64,000 nt of DNA from Portulaca oleracea (GCA_029582165.1 CM055874.1:33603383-33667382); one strand, 5' to 3'. Shown: positions 9,510 through 21,182, counted from the first letter of the stretch. Notes: a model not told the origin generated them from the letters alone. A program made the numbers and translations.

Positions 9510-11140
9510 GGGAATAGATATAATGAGAAGGGAGTTTTTGTGAGAAGAGAAGAAGGACCAATCCCAGCCATTGATTAATAGATCTATGGTTGAAATTAGG
9601 CAGTTGTTTTATCTTTATTTTATAGAGATTAGGCTCATTTTGATTGGCTGGATTTTTTTGTTTTATTTATATTTTATTCTAGGTCACGTGAGTTGAAAAG
9701 AAAACAGAAAAGAGAGAGAAGAATTGATTCACGCATGCAAACATCAGCCTCCAACATTAACACACCACACAATTTTCAAAACCATCATTGGAGTTTTGAA
9801 AAACTAATCGAAATGGCCATAGATGAACAACATGGCGAATTCACTTGGAAATTTGGTAGGGAGGAGGAAACCCTAGCGCGAATTCATCTGGGAAAGTTGA
9901 ACGGTAGTTCATGGGTTGTTTCAAGGTTTGTTGTTCAATTTTTTTCTTCATCCTCTGAGTTTCTTCATCCCCTGAGTTTGTCAATTTATAAGCTTCTCAA
10001 TCATTTCTTCTCAATTCAGATTTTAATTTCTCCAGGAACAATTGCAGCATCTTCATCCATCAACATCATAAACCCTAATTTTTTTTTTGGGTTTTTGATT
10101 AAACAATCTTCACAGACTAAAGGTCTGCAGTTTGTTTGCCTAAATCGTACCATTCCATACATAATTGGAATTTTCTGGGTTAGGTTGTCAACAATGGAGG
10201 GAGGAGATGAATGAATGAATGAGGTAATACGAACCTCGTTATGCGTTTTGAATGCATACATTGGATGTTAATTGAATATATTGAAAGCATGGGTTTCTTG
10301 TGATGCATCTTTGAATTGGATGAAGATGTCCATTGGTGGGTTTGGAAGTTTGATAGTAAAGATGATGATCATGGGCTTGGACAAGGTTATTTAGTAGTTA
10401 TTCAAAGATGACGAGAGAATGTTCATGTTTGGCCCAATGATGTTCATGAGTATTTTTGGTGGATATTCATAGCATTGGTTATGTTGAATAGTCATTGAGG
10501 CTCTAAATCAGTACGTTCGATGTTCATGACCCATATAATTGATGTTCATGTTTTGTGTTATGGTTGTTCATAGACATCAAGCTAGATGTTCATAGTTACA
10601 ATTCTGATGTTCATATTGTTAGTGTGCAATTCATGTTGTTAATATAATTGATGTTCAAAGATGACGAGCGAATGTTCATGTTTGGCATAGTGATGCTAAT
10701 GAGTTTTTTTTAGTGGAAATTCAGAGTATTGATTATGTTCAATGGTCATTGAGTTCTAAATCAGTATATTTAATGTTCATAGTCATATAATTGATGTTCA
10801 TATTTTGTGATATGCTTGTTCATGGTCGTCATGCTGGATGTTCATAGTTACAATTCTGATGTTCATTTATGTTATGGGTAGATGTTCATAGTGTGAGTGT
10901 GCAGTTCATGTTGTTAATGTAGTTGATCTTCATTGTAATATTGGTGATGCTCGTATATGACATATTGGATGTTCATGGTGAAATCTTGATATTCATGTTC
11001 AACATACTGGATGTTCATGGTGAAAACGTGATGATCATGTTCGACATATTGGATGTTCATATTCAATATATTGGATGTTCATGGTGACATATTGGATGTT
11101 CACGGTGAAATCTTGATGTTCATGTTCAATATATTGTTTA
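9510..11140 (+). repeat. MULE left terminal inverted repeat (about 1.6 kb)
   Basis: It aligns by eye with the reverse complement of 13545-15592. The outer part (9510-10260) contains leader-like sequence with AACCCTAG and AACCCTAATTTT words, and a short ATG frame ending at 10214. The inner part (about 10320-11140) is built from GATGTTCAT-containing units. No splice-supported gene is visible. Confidence 0.8.
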
Positions 11141-13545
11141 TGATGTTAAGAGTTGCTCAATTATGGGGAAACACTGATGTTCGTTGTTCATAATTGATGT
11201 TCATTTATATTATTGGGGCATACCCCTATTAGCTTAATGTTCAAACCTGATGTTCAATTTTGAGTAGTAGTTGTTCAATCTGTGGGTTTGGTGAAGGTGA
11301 GGATGAACACACATTATTGTTCATCTCAGTACATCCTGCTGTTCATTTATAGTATGTTCAATGTTCATGTTGTGTTGTGTTGTGTTGTTTTCAATTAGGC
11401 TAGCATAGTTGATGATGGTCATCTTGATGAATATCTATGTTCATCTAAATTGAAAGACACATCTAACTTTAGTGTTTTGTCATATAGGTCTGCACTTGAG
11501 GCGAACCGTTTGAAGGACACTGTTCAACCGAGAGCAACGCATCGAAACAGAACGAACAACCTCGCACCGTTTTCTCCCATTCTCTTTGTATGGAACTTGA
11601 ATTTGTGCTCGTTAGCTTTTGCATGACATTTTGTCAGCTAAGACATGTCTTGAGGGGAACTTGTATGCACTGTGTTCGTTTATGGTATGCAAGTATTCAT
11701 TTTGTGAACATATATGTGTAATGAGATGAACATCAAGTGAAAATGAAATGAACACCAAGTTGTACGGGAATGAAACATTAAATGCAATACTTAACCATGC
11801 ACTCTAAAAATGAACTGTTTGGATTGAACATTAAATGAACATGAAATGATCATCAAGTTATACTGTCTTGAGGGGAACTTTGTATGCACTACGTTACAAA
11901 CATGAACACCACACCCCGTCATGCAAGCATTCGTTGTGTGAACAAATATGGGTAATGAAATGAACATCAAGTGACAATGAAATGAACATCAAGCAATACT
12001 TGAATAAATATCGAATTGTAATGAGAAAATGAACATCAAGTGACAATGAAATGAACATCAAGTTGTACTGGAATAAACATTAAACGCAATACTCAACCAT
12101 GCACACTAAAAATGAACTATTTGGATTAAACATTAAGTGAACATGAAATGAACATAAATGATCAATCAGTATTAAATGATCAATAGGCCCTAAATGGCAT
12201 TAAATATCTACGAAGAATGAAAATGAACATCAAGTGAATATGAAATGATCATCTAGTCATACTGGGATGAACATCTATGGATACGAAAATGAACATCAAT
12301 TGAACATCAAATGTATATCCTAATTGTAACATTTGGGCGAGGGTGGTGAATCAGTTTGAAATGAATATCAAACTATAATCACATGGACGTCTAGTGAATT
12401 CATGATGTACATCAAATGCTCGTTGTGAATATTGAAACTTGATATATACTCGATGAAAATGAACATCAAGTGAATTTAAAATGAACATTAAGTGAATTTA
12501 AAATGAACATCAAGCTATACTATAAAGAACATCAAGTGACAATGAAATGAACATCAAGCTATCATGAAATGGACTTCATGACCCATATAATGAACATAAA
12601 GTAACAATGAAATGTAACCACTAACTTATAATTAAGTGAACGCCAAATGAACTCCAAATGAACTTATATAATCAAGTGAACCCATGTAATGAATATTGAA
12701 ACTGGATATAAACTCGATGAAATGAACATCAAGTGAATTTAAAATGAACATCAAGTTATATTGGAATGAACATCAAGTGATAATGAAATGAACACCAAGT
12801 TATCATGAAACGGACATCATGACACACATAATGAACATAAAGTGAGCATGAAATGTTACCATTAACTTATAATCAAGTGAACTCCAAATTAACTTATAAT
12901 CAAGTAAACCCATGTAATGATCGTTGAAACTGGATATAAACTCAATGAAATGTAACCATTAACTTATAATCAAGTGAACGCCAAATGAACTTCAAATTAC
13001 ATTCGAATGAACTTCAACTGAACTCATAGTGAAAATTGAACTAAATGGTATATATGAATAGAAAAGGACATCAGAAGTTCATTCATCAAAAATACGTCAG
13101 CCCAATCTAATAAAAATACATCCAATCAACATAAAACTTCTTCCCCTCTTCATTGTCATCAAATGTCACCCCCTCAGCTGGATGGCACAAAATGGAACAT
13201 ATTCCCCGTGGTTGTTCGGTTGGTAGCTCAGTGGCACGGGCGGGGGCAGCAAGGTCGGGCCTGTGCCCAATTGCAAATCATCAGCTGCAGCAATGCACAC
13301 CAAAATCAACTGACTCAGTGGTGAACATCAACAGTGATCATCAACACACACTGACATGAATATTGATCACATATTAAACATATGGAAAACATCATAAACA
13401 TCATAAACATCATAAAAAGAATATCACATACACAAAAACATTTCCCTTAGGTAGACTATGTCAACAAGTACCGCACACACACACGCAATATGAATAACCA
13501 ATCGAAATACATGAACATCATATTTTCACCATGAACATCCAATAT
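11140..13545. other. MULE central region with ATGAACATC array
   Basis: The left edge (11140-11460) still carries GATGTTCAT words. A non-repetitive, more GC-rich stretch (about 11470-11650) follows. From about 11700 to 13060 the word appears in the opposite sense, as AAATGAACATCAAGTG-like units. A second GC-rich island lies at 13150-13330. No ORF is convincing. Confidence 0.6.
13113..13205 (-). pseudogene. Possible FAR1-type DNA-binding domain remnant
   Basis: One minus-strand frame reads HPAEGVTFDDNEEGKKFY, then a few residues and a stop. The spacing P-x2-G-x2-F-x8-FY equals that at the start of the FAR1/FHY3 DNA-binding domain found in host FAR1 proteins and in many MULE transposases. Only about 20 residues are recognisable. 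Because it lies inside a MULE, a decayed transposase N-terminus is the simplest reading. A chance match cannot be excluded. Confidence 0.4.
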
Positions 13546-14025
13546 ATTGAACATGAACATCAAGATTTCACTGTGAACATCCAATATGTCACCATGAACA
13601 TCCAATATATTGAATATGAACATCGAATATGTCAAACATGATCATCACGTTTTCACCATGAATATCCAATATGTTGAACATGAACATCATGATTTCACCA
13701 TGAACATCTAATATGTCATATACGAGCATCACAAATATTACAATGAAGATCAACTACATTAACAACAGGAACTGCACACTCACACTATGAACATCCACCC
13801 ATAATATAAATGAACATCAGAATTGTAACTATGAACATCAAGCAGGACGACCATGAACAAGCATATCATAAATATGAACATCAATTATATGGACCATGAA
13901 CATCAAATATACTGATTTAGAACCCAATAAACTATTGAACATAATCAATACTCTGAATTTCCACTAAAAAAGGCTCATGAACATCACTGTGCCAAACATG
14001 AACATTCGCTCGTCATCTTTGAACA

Positions 14026-14034
14026 TTTATTATA
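14026..14034. repeat. 9-bp TSD TTTATTATA (left) of nested MITE
   Basis: It directly precedes GGATTATTGG and is repeated at 14460-14468 after CCAATAATCC. Confidence 0.85.
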
Positions 14035-14459
14035 GGATTATTGGATGATAATACACTGAACTTTAGGGGTATTGGACAATAATGCACTGAACTTTTTTCT
14101 TGGACTCTAATACACTGAACTTTGAGGGTATTGGACAATAATGCACTCAGACCAATTCAGCTGGTGGTTGACGCGGTGGCTGTCCTACTTTGAGGTATTG
14201 TTTTTCAATTTTTTTTCCAAAAAAATATATTAGTCATCCTGCTTAAGTGTTACTTTCTTACACAACAAAAGTTTTTTCTGAAAAAATAGAAAAACAACGC
14301 CTCAAAGTATGACAGCCACTGCGTCAACCACCAGCTGAATTGGTCTGAGTGCGTTATTGTCCAATACTCTCAAAGTTCAATGTATTAGAGTCCAAGAAAA
14401 AAGTTCAGTGCATTATTGTCCAATACCCTAAAGTTCAGTGTATTATCATCCAATAATCC
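14035..14459. mobile_element. Mutator-like foldback MITE (425 bp)
   Basis: The terminal inverted repeats begin GGATTATTGGATGATAATAC on both ends and extend about 175 bp to GAGGYRTTGTTTTTC, with a short AT-rich loop. The 9-bp TSD fits Mutator-type transposition. The arms contain repeated phrases (CACTGAACTTT, TTGGACAATAATGCACT). There is no coding capacity. It sits in the right arm of the larger MULE, whose left arm lacks it. Confidence 0.85.
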
Positions 14460-14468
14460 TTTATTATA
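14460..14468. repeat. 9-bp TSD TTTATTATA (right) of nested MITE
   Basis: A perfect copy of 14026-14034. The flank continues TTAACAACATGAAC, matching the uninterrupted left arm. Confidence 0.85.
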
Positions 14469-15592
14469 TTAACAACATGAACTGCACACTAACAATATGA
14501 ACATCAGATTGTAACTGTGAACATCTAGCTTGACGTCTATGAACAACCATAATACAAAATATGAACATCAATTATATGAGTCATGAACATCGAACGTACT
14601 GGTTAGAGCCTCAATGACCATTCAACATAACCAATGCTATGATATCCACCAAAAAGACTCATGAACATCATTGGGCCAAACATGAACATTCTCTCATCAT
14701 CTTTGAATAACTACTAAATAACCTTGTCCAAGCCCATAATCATCATCTTTACTGTCAAATTTCCGAACCCACCAATGGACATCTTCATCCAATTCAAAGA
14801 TGCATCACAAGAAACCCATGCTTTGAATATATTCAATTAACATCCAATGTATGCATTCAAAACACATAATGAGATTCATATTACCTCATTCCTTCATCTC
14901 CTCCCTCCATTGTTGACCACCTAACCCCAGAAAATTCCAATTATATATGGAATGGTACGATTTGGGTAAACAAACTGCAGACCTTTAGTTTGTGAAGATT
15001 GTTTAATCAAAAATAAAAAAAATTAGAGTTTATGATGTTGATGGATGAAGATATGCAATTGTTCCTGGAGAAATCAAAATCATAGTTGAGATGAAATGAT
15101 TGAGAAGCTTATAAATTGACAAACTCTGGGGATGAAGAAACTCAGCTGATGAAGAAAAAAAATTGAACAACAAACCTTGAAACAACCCACGAACTACCTT
15201 TCAATTTTCCCAGATGAATTCCGCTAGGGTTTCTTCCCCCCTACCAATTTACCAGATGAATTCTCCATGTTGTTCGTCCATGCCATTTCGATTAGTTTTT
15301 CAAAACTCAAATGATGGGTTTTGGAAATTGTGTGGTGTGTTAATGTTGGAGGCTGATGTTTGCATGCGTGAATCAGTTCCTCTCTCTTTCTTTTCTTTTT
15401 TCTTTTCAACTCTCGTGACCTTCAATGAAATATAAATAAAACAAAAAAATTCAGCCAATCAAAATGAGCTTAATCTCTACAAAATAAAGATAAAACAACT
15501 ACCTAATTTCAACTCTAGATCTATTAATCAATGGCTAGGATTGCTCCTTCTTCTCTTCTCACAAAAACTCCCTTCTCATTATATCTATTCCC

Positions 15593-15601
15593 ATATATAA
15601 A
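15593..15601. repeat. 9-bp TSD ATATATAAA (right) of long-TIR MULE
   Basis: A perfect copy of 9501-9509 directly after the terminal CTATTCCC. Confidence 0.85.
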
Positions 15602-18600
15602 TAGTATAAAATCACAATTTTATATATTTTTTAAAAATTTACAAAAAGGCATCTAAAATATGCCCAACGGACAGGGTTCATTCGTTAGGGTGTCAATTTT
15701 AATTGTTGGCGTAGCCAACACATTCCAAGCTTCTTATAAGTGATAATTAATAGTATCTATCAAAAAATTCGAGGTTAACAATAATAATACGTATTAGTTT
15801 TATAAAAAGGAAGATACTTAAGTAGTGTCTTGGGGCAAGACACATATCATAACCCTTCATTAATATATCAATAGGTAGAGTCAAGTGAGTACTACTTATC
15901 TTCCGAACTCTCCACCCATTTCACATCAAGAAAAAAAAAACTAAATCAAGAAAAAATAAATAAATGCAAGATCAAAGGGGCAAAATCTTAACATGGAAAC
16001 CTAAATCAAGAAAAAAAAAATCACAAGCCTCCCAAGTACAAAATAAATCCACTGTTGGGAGATCGTACATCAAATGATCCTCTCTAGAGATGCAAAGCGA
16101 GTATTATAAAAATCTCAAATAATGAAAGAGGATCAACCCAAAAGATACATACACTGTTATTTATCAAATCTCTCGCAAAAAATCTCTATCATCAAGAGTA
16201 GCCCACTAGGCACCAAACATGGCCCCCACACCCCAAGTTAAATTAAATTTAAAATCTAATATAACTGAAAAATCTAACACAATATGCCTACATAAATAAT
16301 TTTTTAATACAAATAGGAAACAGAAAATTACACGCTCAAGAATTTGGTGTTTTTAGAAGACTTTTCTAACACTAACATATATAACCAATAAGTGTTATAT
16401 GTTTTAATTTTTTATCTGAATTTTGAAATATATCTCATGATTATATATTCATAGTTCTTGTTGTATGTCATCAAAATTCCAATTGAGTGCTGAGGGATAT
16501 TTTGGATGAAGGATTGAGTCAAAGATCTACACTTTATCCCAAAAGCAAATCTTGATTCCATGAAAGAAAGGGCCCTAGACTATTGCACTCAGAGTCAAAG
16601 TAATGTTTGTGAAATTACTTTTTGTTCTCAGAAGAGCCAAATGCTCATTTCTTTCTTAACTTAGGATTTGCCCCTTGGAGAAAGTTTTAGTAGACATCCT
16701 ATTTTTGAAAGTTTGCACGTAATTCTTTTAATATTTAATAAAAAAAAAGATTGTGTCAATCAATAGCTTTGTGATACATGGCATTAGAAAGTTTAGATTC
16801 ACCAACAAAACAATGATAAAAAATAAATACACAAACAAAAAGACACTTGTTTAAATGGGACTATGTAAAAAATAGAGCTTATGGTTTTATGAGTAAAACT
16901 AGGTGTGTTTATTACATATGTAATATGTGAGAACTAAGTATTGTAAATCTGCTTGTAGTTAGGTGGTAAGCACTAGTAAGATGTGACATTGTAGTCACAT
17001 GTTCAATTCTTACATAGTTCATAGACTTGATAATATTTTAGTTTTATTTTGTTCTACTCTCTTCTAATTTTTGTTTAATTTGTTCAATTTTAATTTGGAT
17101 TGGTTTAAAAATAATTAGTTTGAATCACATTTACTTGAATAATTGTTATTGTAATCACTGTTTTTAGTTTAAATGGAAATATATTTTTAAAAAAATACTT
17201 ATTCAATCACAGTTTTCTTCAAATTCTGTAAATTTTTCTTTGAATGAAGAAAATAGGGAGCACAACCCTGAACCACATTAACCAGTCAATGCGCATAGTC
17301 CTAAACTACATTAACCATTCAATGCAAATAATATTGTAAATTTTTTGAATTATTATTTTAACTTTTTATATTTGACTTTGAACCCATTTAATTTCATTTT
17401 TGGATTCATCATTGTGAAATAGTCTCAACAAATTCAAAGGTGATAGCATTGCATCCCATTAGTTAGAAACCCATATTACCATTAAATAATTCTAATCATT
17501 TAGATTTTCATAGGCTATTTATAAAACTAGCAAATTGATCTCTCTTAAAATGCATTTAGTTACGAAAGAAGATGCATTATAAATAGCTTTGGGCTATTTT
17601 TTTCTTTTATTTTGAAAGCCTATAAATTGTCCTTTTAAGCCCCTTTCCCAGTTTGTTTTCCTTCATCCAAACATTTTTCTCTTTACCATTGTAGAAGCTT
17701 GGCAACGTGAAGTTTCACATTCTCTCACCTACCATGAACGCCCGTATCTATGTGTTTAATTTCTCTCTCCTGTTCCTTGTACCATTTTCACTAACAAGAA
17801 CCTAAAATGTGACCAAAGTGAAACAGTTCAAACAGATGGGTACTAAGTCATGAGTCGATCAAACGGATAAAGGTATGATTCTTAAAATTCAGAAACTTTT
17901 AAATAAAGGTAAGGTTTACAGACTACTACTCAGAACCAGTATCTAGAACTTGTTAGATAGGCTCAGATTTTAAGCACACCAAACCTTGAACCTTATTTTA
18001 GAAAAAAAATACAATTACTAAATTACATACATTACTTAAAACCAGCTAAATATTTCTCCCTTGATTTTAATGAACATTTAGATCCTAATAACATACTCCT
18101 CTAACCCTGACCCTAATGTTATATCTTATATTCATGGATCTCTTACCCAGTCACTCTTCCAAATTCAATAGCATCACAACCATACCACCCTCTTTCCAGT
18201 GGTGAGCAAGTTTAACGAATAACCTGAAGTCTCATCAAACTGGTCAAGCAATCTTATACTAGAAAAGTAACCATCAAATGGACCGGATAAGAGTAAGGCT
18301 TCTAAAGTTTAGGAACATCTTAACCAGTAAGGGCATGTAAGATTATTAAACTGCACCCTAAAACCAAAACGTGGAACATGTCATACAATTTAGGTTCAAG
18401 GAATTGAACCTAAAACATAGCTTGCTTTAATATTAAAATTTTTAAAATTTACATGTATGCAATGCAAAACAATATACTAATATGAGCAACGACAGTGATT
18501 AGACTAATCTTGATTGTCATTATGAAATTGACAAGTTATAATAAAAAACATCTGTTGTAGGTCTCTCTTTTGTGGGGTTCGAGGAGATTCAAAGATAGGA

Positions 18601-19227
18601 AATTATACCTTTATTAGCATCATTATTTCTAACGGAGTTGATAAGCTGAGAGGTGTTAGTGTTCAGTTTAGCATAATTTTACCTTCAGTAATTTTTTTTT
18701 TCAAAATAGAGGTACAAACACTATTTTTTTTTAATGATAGCGTACACTAAACTTGAATTGAAACTGTGGATAGATGTAAGGTTTCGAAAATATACAAACA
18801 TTATATAAGGATAAATTTCTAAAAATGTAAGAACATGCCCTAACAAATAAAGGTCGGGGTTCTAACTTTGGAGGACGATAACCTAATCCATTCAGCACAC
18901 TTTTTATTAATTGACAATGTTAGCCAACCTCGCGAAAACAAAAAAATAAAAATAAAATAAAATTGGGCCAAATAAACTTCCACTAAGAACTATCTTCCAG
19001 ACTGGCATTATACCAAGTTGCAATTCACTAGGAGCTCCTAAAGATTCAACCTCAGATTTGGCAGTTGCTTACAAGCTTGTTTTAATTTATTCACCCATAA
19101 AATTAAAATTTATAGTCCACTATGAAATACATATTTTTTGTGTATGTAATATTTAATAATATAAAATTTGGTGAGTAGGTACAAAAGGTTGTTCTCCTTC
19201 ATAAGCTCCACACACACACGTCTATGT
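15602..19227. other. AT-rich intergenic DNA, no gene seen
   Basis: No frame carries recognisable motifs. Apart from a possible SINE near 16950-17060, I see only low-complexity A/T runs. The segment ends where homology to a copia LTR begins. Confidence 0.5.
16950..17060 (+). mobile_element. Possible tRNA-derived SINE fragment
   Basis: TAGTTAGGTGG (16956-16966) resembles an RNA polymerase III A box. GTTCAATTC (17001-17009) fits the B box consensus GWTCRANNC. Their spacing of about 35 bp is tRNA-like, and T-rich sequence follows. No tRNA cloverleaf closes, so a SINE head is likelier than a tRNA gene. No TSD was identified. Confidence 0.35.
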
Positions 19228-19592
19228 ACAACAGTGTTTCAGAGATTCCCAGACCTCCACAATCTCTCACAACCTCCCTAGAGTTACAACCTGAGAACTC
19301 AACACTCACAGATGAGCCTCACACAACTCCCTCAGGGACACAGAGATTACAGGTTAATCTCTTGTGGTATAAGATGAAACACTCTCAATTGCTGTATAAA
19401 TAAACCTAGCACCTAGGCTCTATTTATAGTACAAGGCTGACACAATTTTAGGATTAATAGAGTCCCTACAGCAAAGGAATTACAAAAAAGAAGTGGAACA
19501 AATCAACAATCTGATTCCCACTCAAACTCTTCTACCTTGCTCCCCAAGAGACAGAGACCAACCCAAAATTGGTCTCCACATTCAACTCAACA
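19228..19592 (-). repeat. Copia 3' LTR (truncated)
   Basis: It aligns with 21325-21691, sharing GAACTCAACACTCACAGATG, GTATAAATAAACCTAGCACC and CCCAAAATTGGTCTCCACAT. It ends ACTCAACA at 19592 (LTR start TGTTGAGT on the minus strand). The region equivalent to 21198-21324 is missing. Confidence 0.9.
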
Positions 19593-19606
19593 ATCTCCCA
19601 CTTGGA
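19593..19606 (-). other. Polypurine tract of short copia element
   Basis: On the minus strand CCAAGTGGGAGATT directly precedes the LTR start TGTTGAG. AAGTGGGAGATT is a common plant copia polypurine tract. Confidence 0.8.
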
Positions 19607-19806
19607 GACCAATTGTAAACGCAGCCTTCGTCGATTATCATCAATCACCACTTCAACACCTCGTCGAATCCTTTAGTGCATCCATCTAGATCTTGTTCAG
19701 CAAAGATCAACAGAGGTCCCAGTTGACCTCGCATCATCTCCTCTTTTAGCAACAGGCTCCCACTTGAACTGATCACGCCCCTGCAACTTCGACATACGCA
19801 TCATCG

Positions 19807-20907
19807 TCAACAACTTAGGGGAATTTTGGATTGGGATTTTACCTCGTGTTGAACTTGTCGAATTCCCATGCAGGTTAGATGCGTTCCTCGGCTGATCATC
19901 CGTTCCCGTAGCCTCGACCTGAAACCTCCTCGTTTACGGTTCCTTCTCTCATCAGAGAAGCTAACACGCCTTTGACGAGCATGAACCGGCATGTTAGAGT
20001 TATCAATGACAGAATATAGCTTCCCCTCTTTCCTGCCATTTGCAATTATCAGAGATCCTTTCGTTACCCTCCAATGACCATCTTCAAATCTCGTCGTGAA
20101 CCCCTCCTCATCCAGTTGACTCATAGATACAAGGTTCTTGGTCAGACCCGGGACATACCGAACATTCTTCAACCTCCAAGTTCCACCCTTAGAAGTTTTA
20201 ATGTTCACATCACCTCTTCCTAGCACCTTTAGGTTGTGACCATTTGCATGCCTAACCCTGCCAAACCTCTCACTCACAAAATTGCTAAAGGCCTCCTTGC
20301 TAGACGAAGAGTGAAACGAAGCCCCCGAATCTATCACCCAACCGCCTTCTAACTTGTCAACACAAACAGTTAGGGCATCACCAAAATCCTCAACAGAATA
20401 TACAGAGTCCTGGTCATTATGGCTGCTCTTCTTAGGTTTGGGACAATCCCTACGAAAATGACCTCTATCACCACAGTTCCAACACAACACTTGCTCCATG
20501 TTTCGACCTCTAGATTTTGATCGACCCCGACCCGAACTCCCACTATTCCTCCTACCCCTGACAGTCAAAGCATCCCCCGAAGACTCAGACACATCGGAAT
20601 CTTTCCTGCGAATACTTTCATTCAGGACCAAGTCTCTAATTTCCCCAAACTTCAGTTTCTCATCCTTCTTAGTTGAAGAAGTTACAGAAGTCACGAAATT
20701 TTCCCAAGACTTAGGGAGGGTAGCCAATAGTATATTAGCATTCATCTCATCGTCGAACTTAAATCCCACAGAGGTTAATTTTGATAGTATCATATTCAAC
20801 TCATTCATACTATCATGCATATCACCAGACCCATGCATCTTAAATTCAAACAAACGACGTAACACATATACCTTGTTCACCGAAGGTTTCTCATATGTGT
20901 TTTGCAA
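19807..20907 (-). CDS. Copia Gag with zinc knuckle and protease start (366 aa)
   Basis: Gag-protease portion of the copia polyprotein. It starts with ATG at 20907 in the middle of the capsid domain: NTYEKPSVNKVYVLRRLFEF near residues 3-22, then MHDSMNELN (about 31-39) and LATLPKSWENFV (about 62-73). An Arg/Ser/Gly-rich linker leads to a complete CCHC zinc knuckle CWNCGDRGHFRRDC at about 142-155. The aspartic protease motif WVIDSGASFHS is at about 190-200, followed by a LVSMSQLDEEGF segment. The frame ends soon after the GKLYSVI segment that precedes integrase in full elements. The N-terminal third of Gag lies upstream in other frames, so this is a 5'-broken copy. It is the longest intact copia frame here. 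Confidence 0.85.
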   Translation of the reverse strand: MQNTYEKPSVNKVYVLRRLFEFKMHGSGDMHDSMNELNMILSKLTSVGFKFDDEMNANILLATLPKSWENFVTSVTSSTKKDEKLKFGEIRDLVLNESIRRKDSDVSESSGDALTVRGRRNSGSSGRGRSKSRGRNMEQVLCWNCGDRGHFRRDCPKPKKSSHNDQDSVYSVEDFGDALTVCVDKLEGGWVIDSGASFHSSSSKEAFSNFVSERFGRVRHANGHNLKVLGRGDVNIKTSKGGTWRLKNVRYVPGLTKNLVSMSQLDEEGFTTRFEDGHWRVTKGSLIIANGRKEGKLYSVIDNSNMPVHARQRRVSFSDERRNRKRGGFRSRLRERMISRGTHLTCMGIRQVQHEVKSQSKIPLSC

Positions 20908-21165
20908 GGCCTCAGCGTGTCTTTGTCGTTTCGATCTTTGACGTTGAAAGCCACGTTCGAGCTAGCGTCGACCGACCGCATCAATGCCCGACCATCAAGT
21001 TCTTCCCAATCCTTCGCTCCATCTCATTTGGCTTATCACCCATCGCAAGATGCAACCTTTCTGGCGAGCACATCCTCAACGCGCATCCTCCACCATGCGT
21101 AGTCTTTCCCATCGAACTCGGAATCTTCACAATAGCGCCCGCCATTGCTTCTCAGTCTGCAGATC
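20908..21165 (-). pseudogene. N-terminal gag remnant of the short copia element
   Basis: An ATG near 21164 opens just after the primer-binding site. The typical gag phrase FDGKDYAWWRMRVEDVL appears in another frame (within 21036-21150), and further gag-like sequence follows before the frame used at 20907. At least two frame changes separate it from the main gag frame. Confidence 0.65.
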
Positions 21166-21182
21166 AACCACGCTCCAACCAA

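Larger units (their letters stand above)
9510..15592. mobile_element. Long-TIR Mutator-like (foldback) element, non-autonomous, 6.1 kb
   Basis: The ends are mirror images: GGGAATAGATATAATGAGAA at 9510 and its reverse complement ending at 15592. A 9-bp TSD flanks them. The inverted arms extend about 1.6 kb each, to about 11140 on the left and from about 13545 on the right, where a 425-bp MITE lengthens the right arm. No transposase frame is present. A short minus-strand remnant near 13113-13205 resembles the start of a FAR1-type DNA-binding domain, suggesting descent from a FAR1-type MULE. The element is unusual for its dense arrays of an ATGTTCAT word. Confidence 0.85.
13545..15592 (-). repeat. 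MULE right terminal inverted repeat (includes a nested MITE)
   Basis: It mirrors the left arm: AACATCACTGTGCCAAACATGAAC-like words, the same order of ATGAACATC units, then the leader-like outer part to CCTTCTCATTATATCTATTCCC. It is longer than the left arm by the 425-bp MITE at 14035-14459 plus its 9-bp duplicated target. Confidence 0.8.

Noticed and set aside
9693..10214. 173-codon frame in the MULE left arm
   Set aside because: It has no recognisable domain, is not preserved as a frame in the mirrored right arm (the counterpart breaks early), and lies in leader-like TIR sequence.
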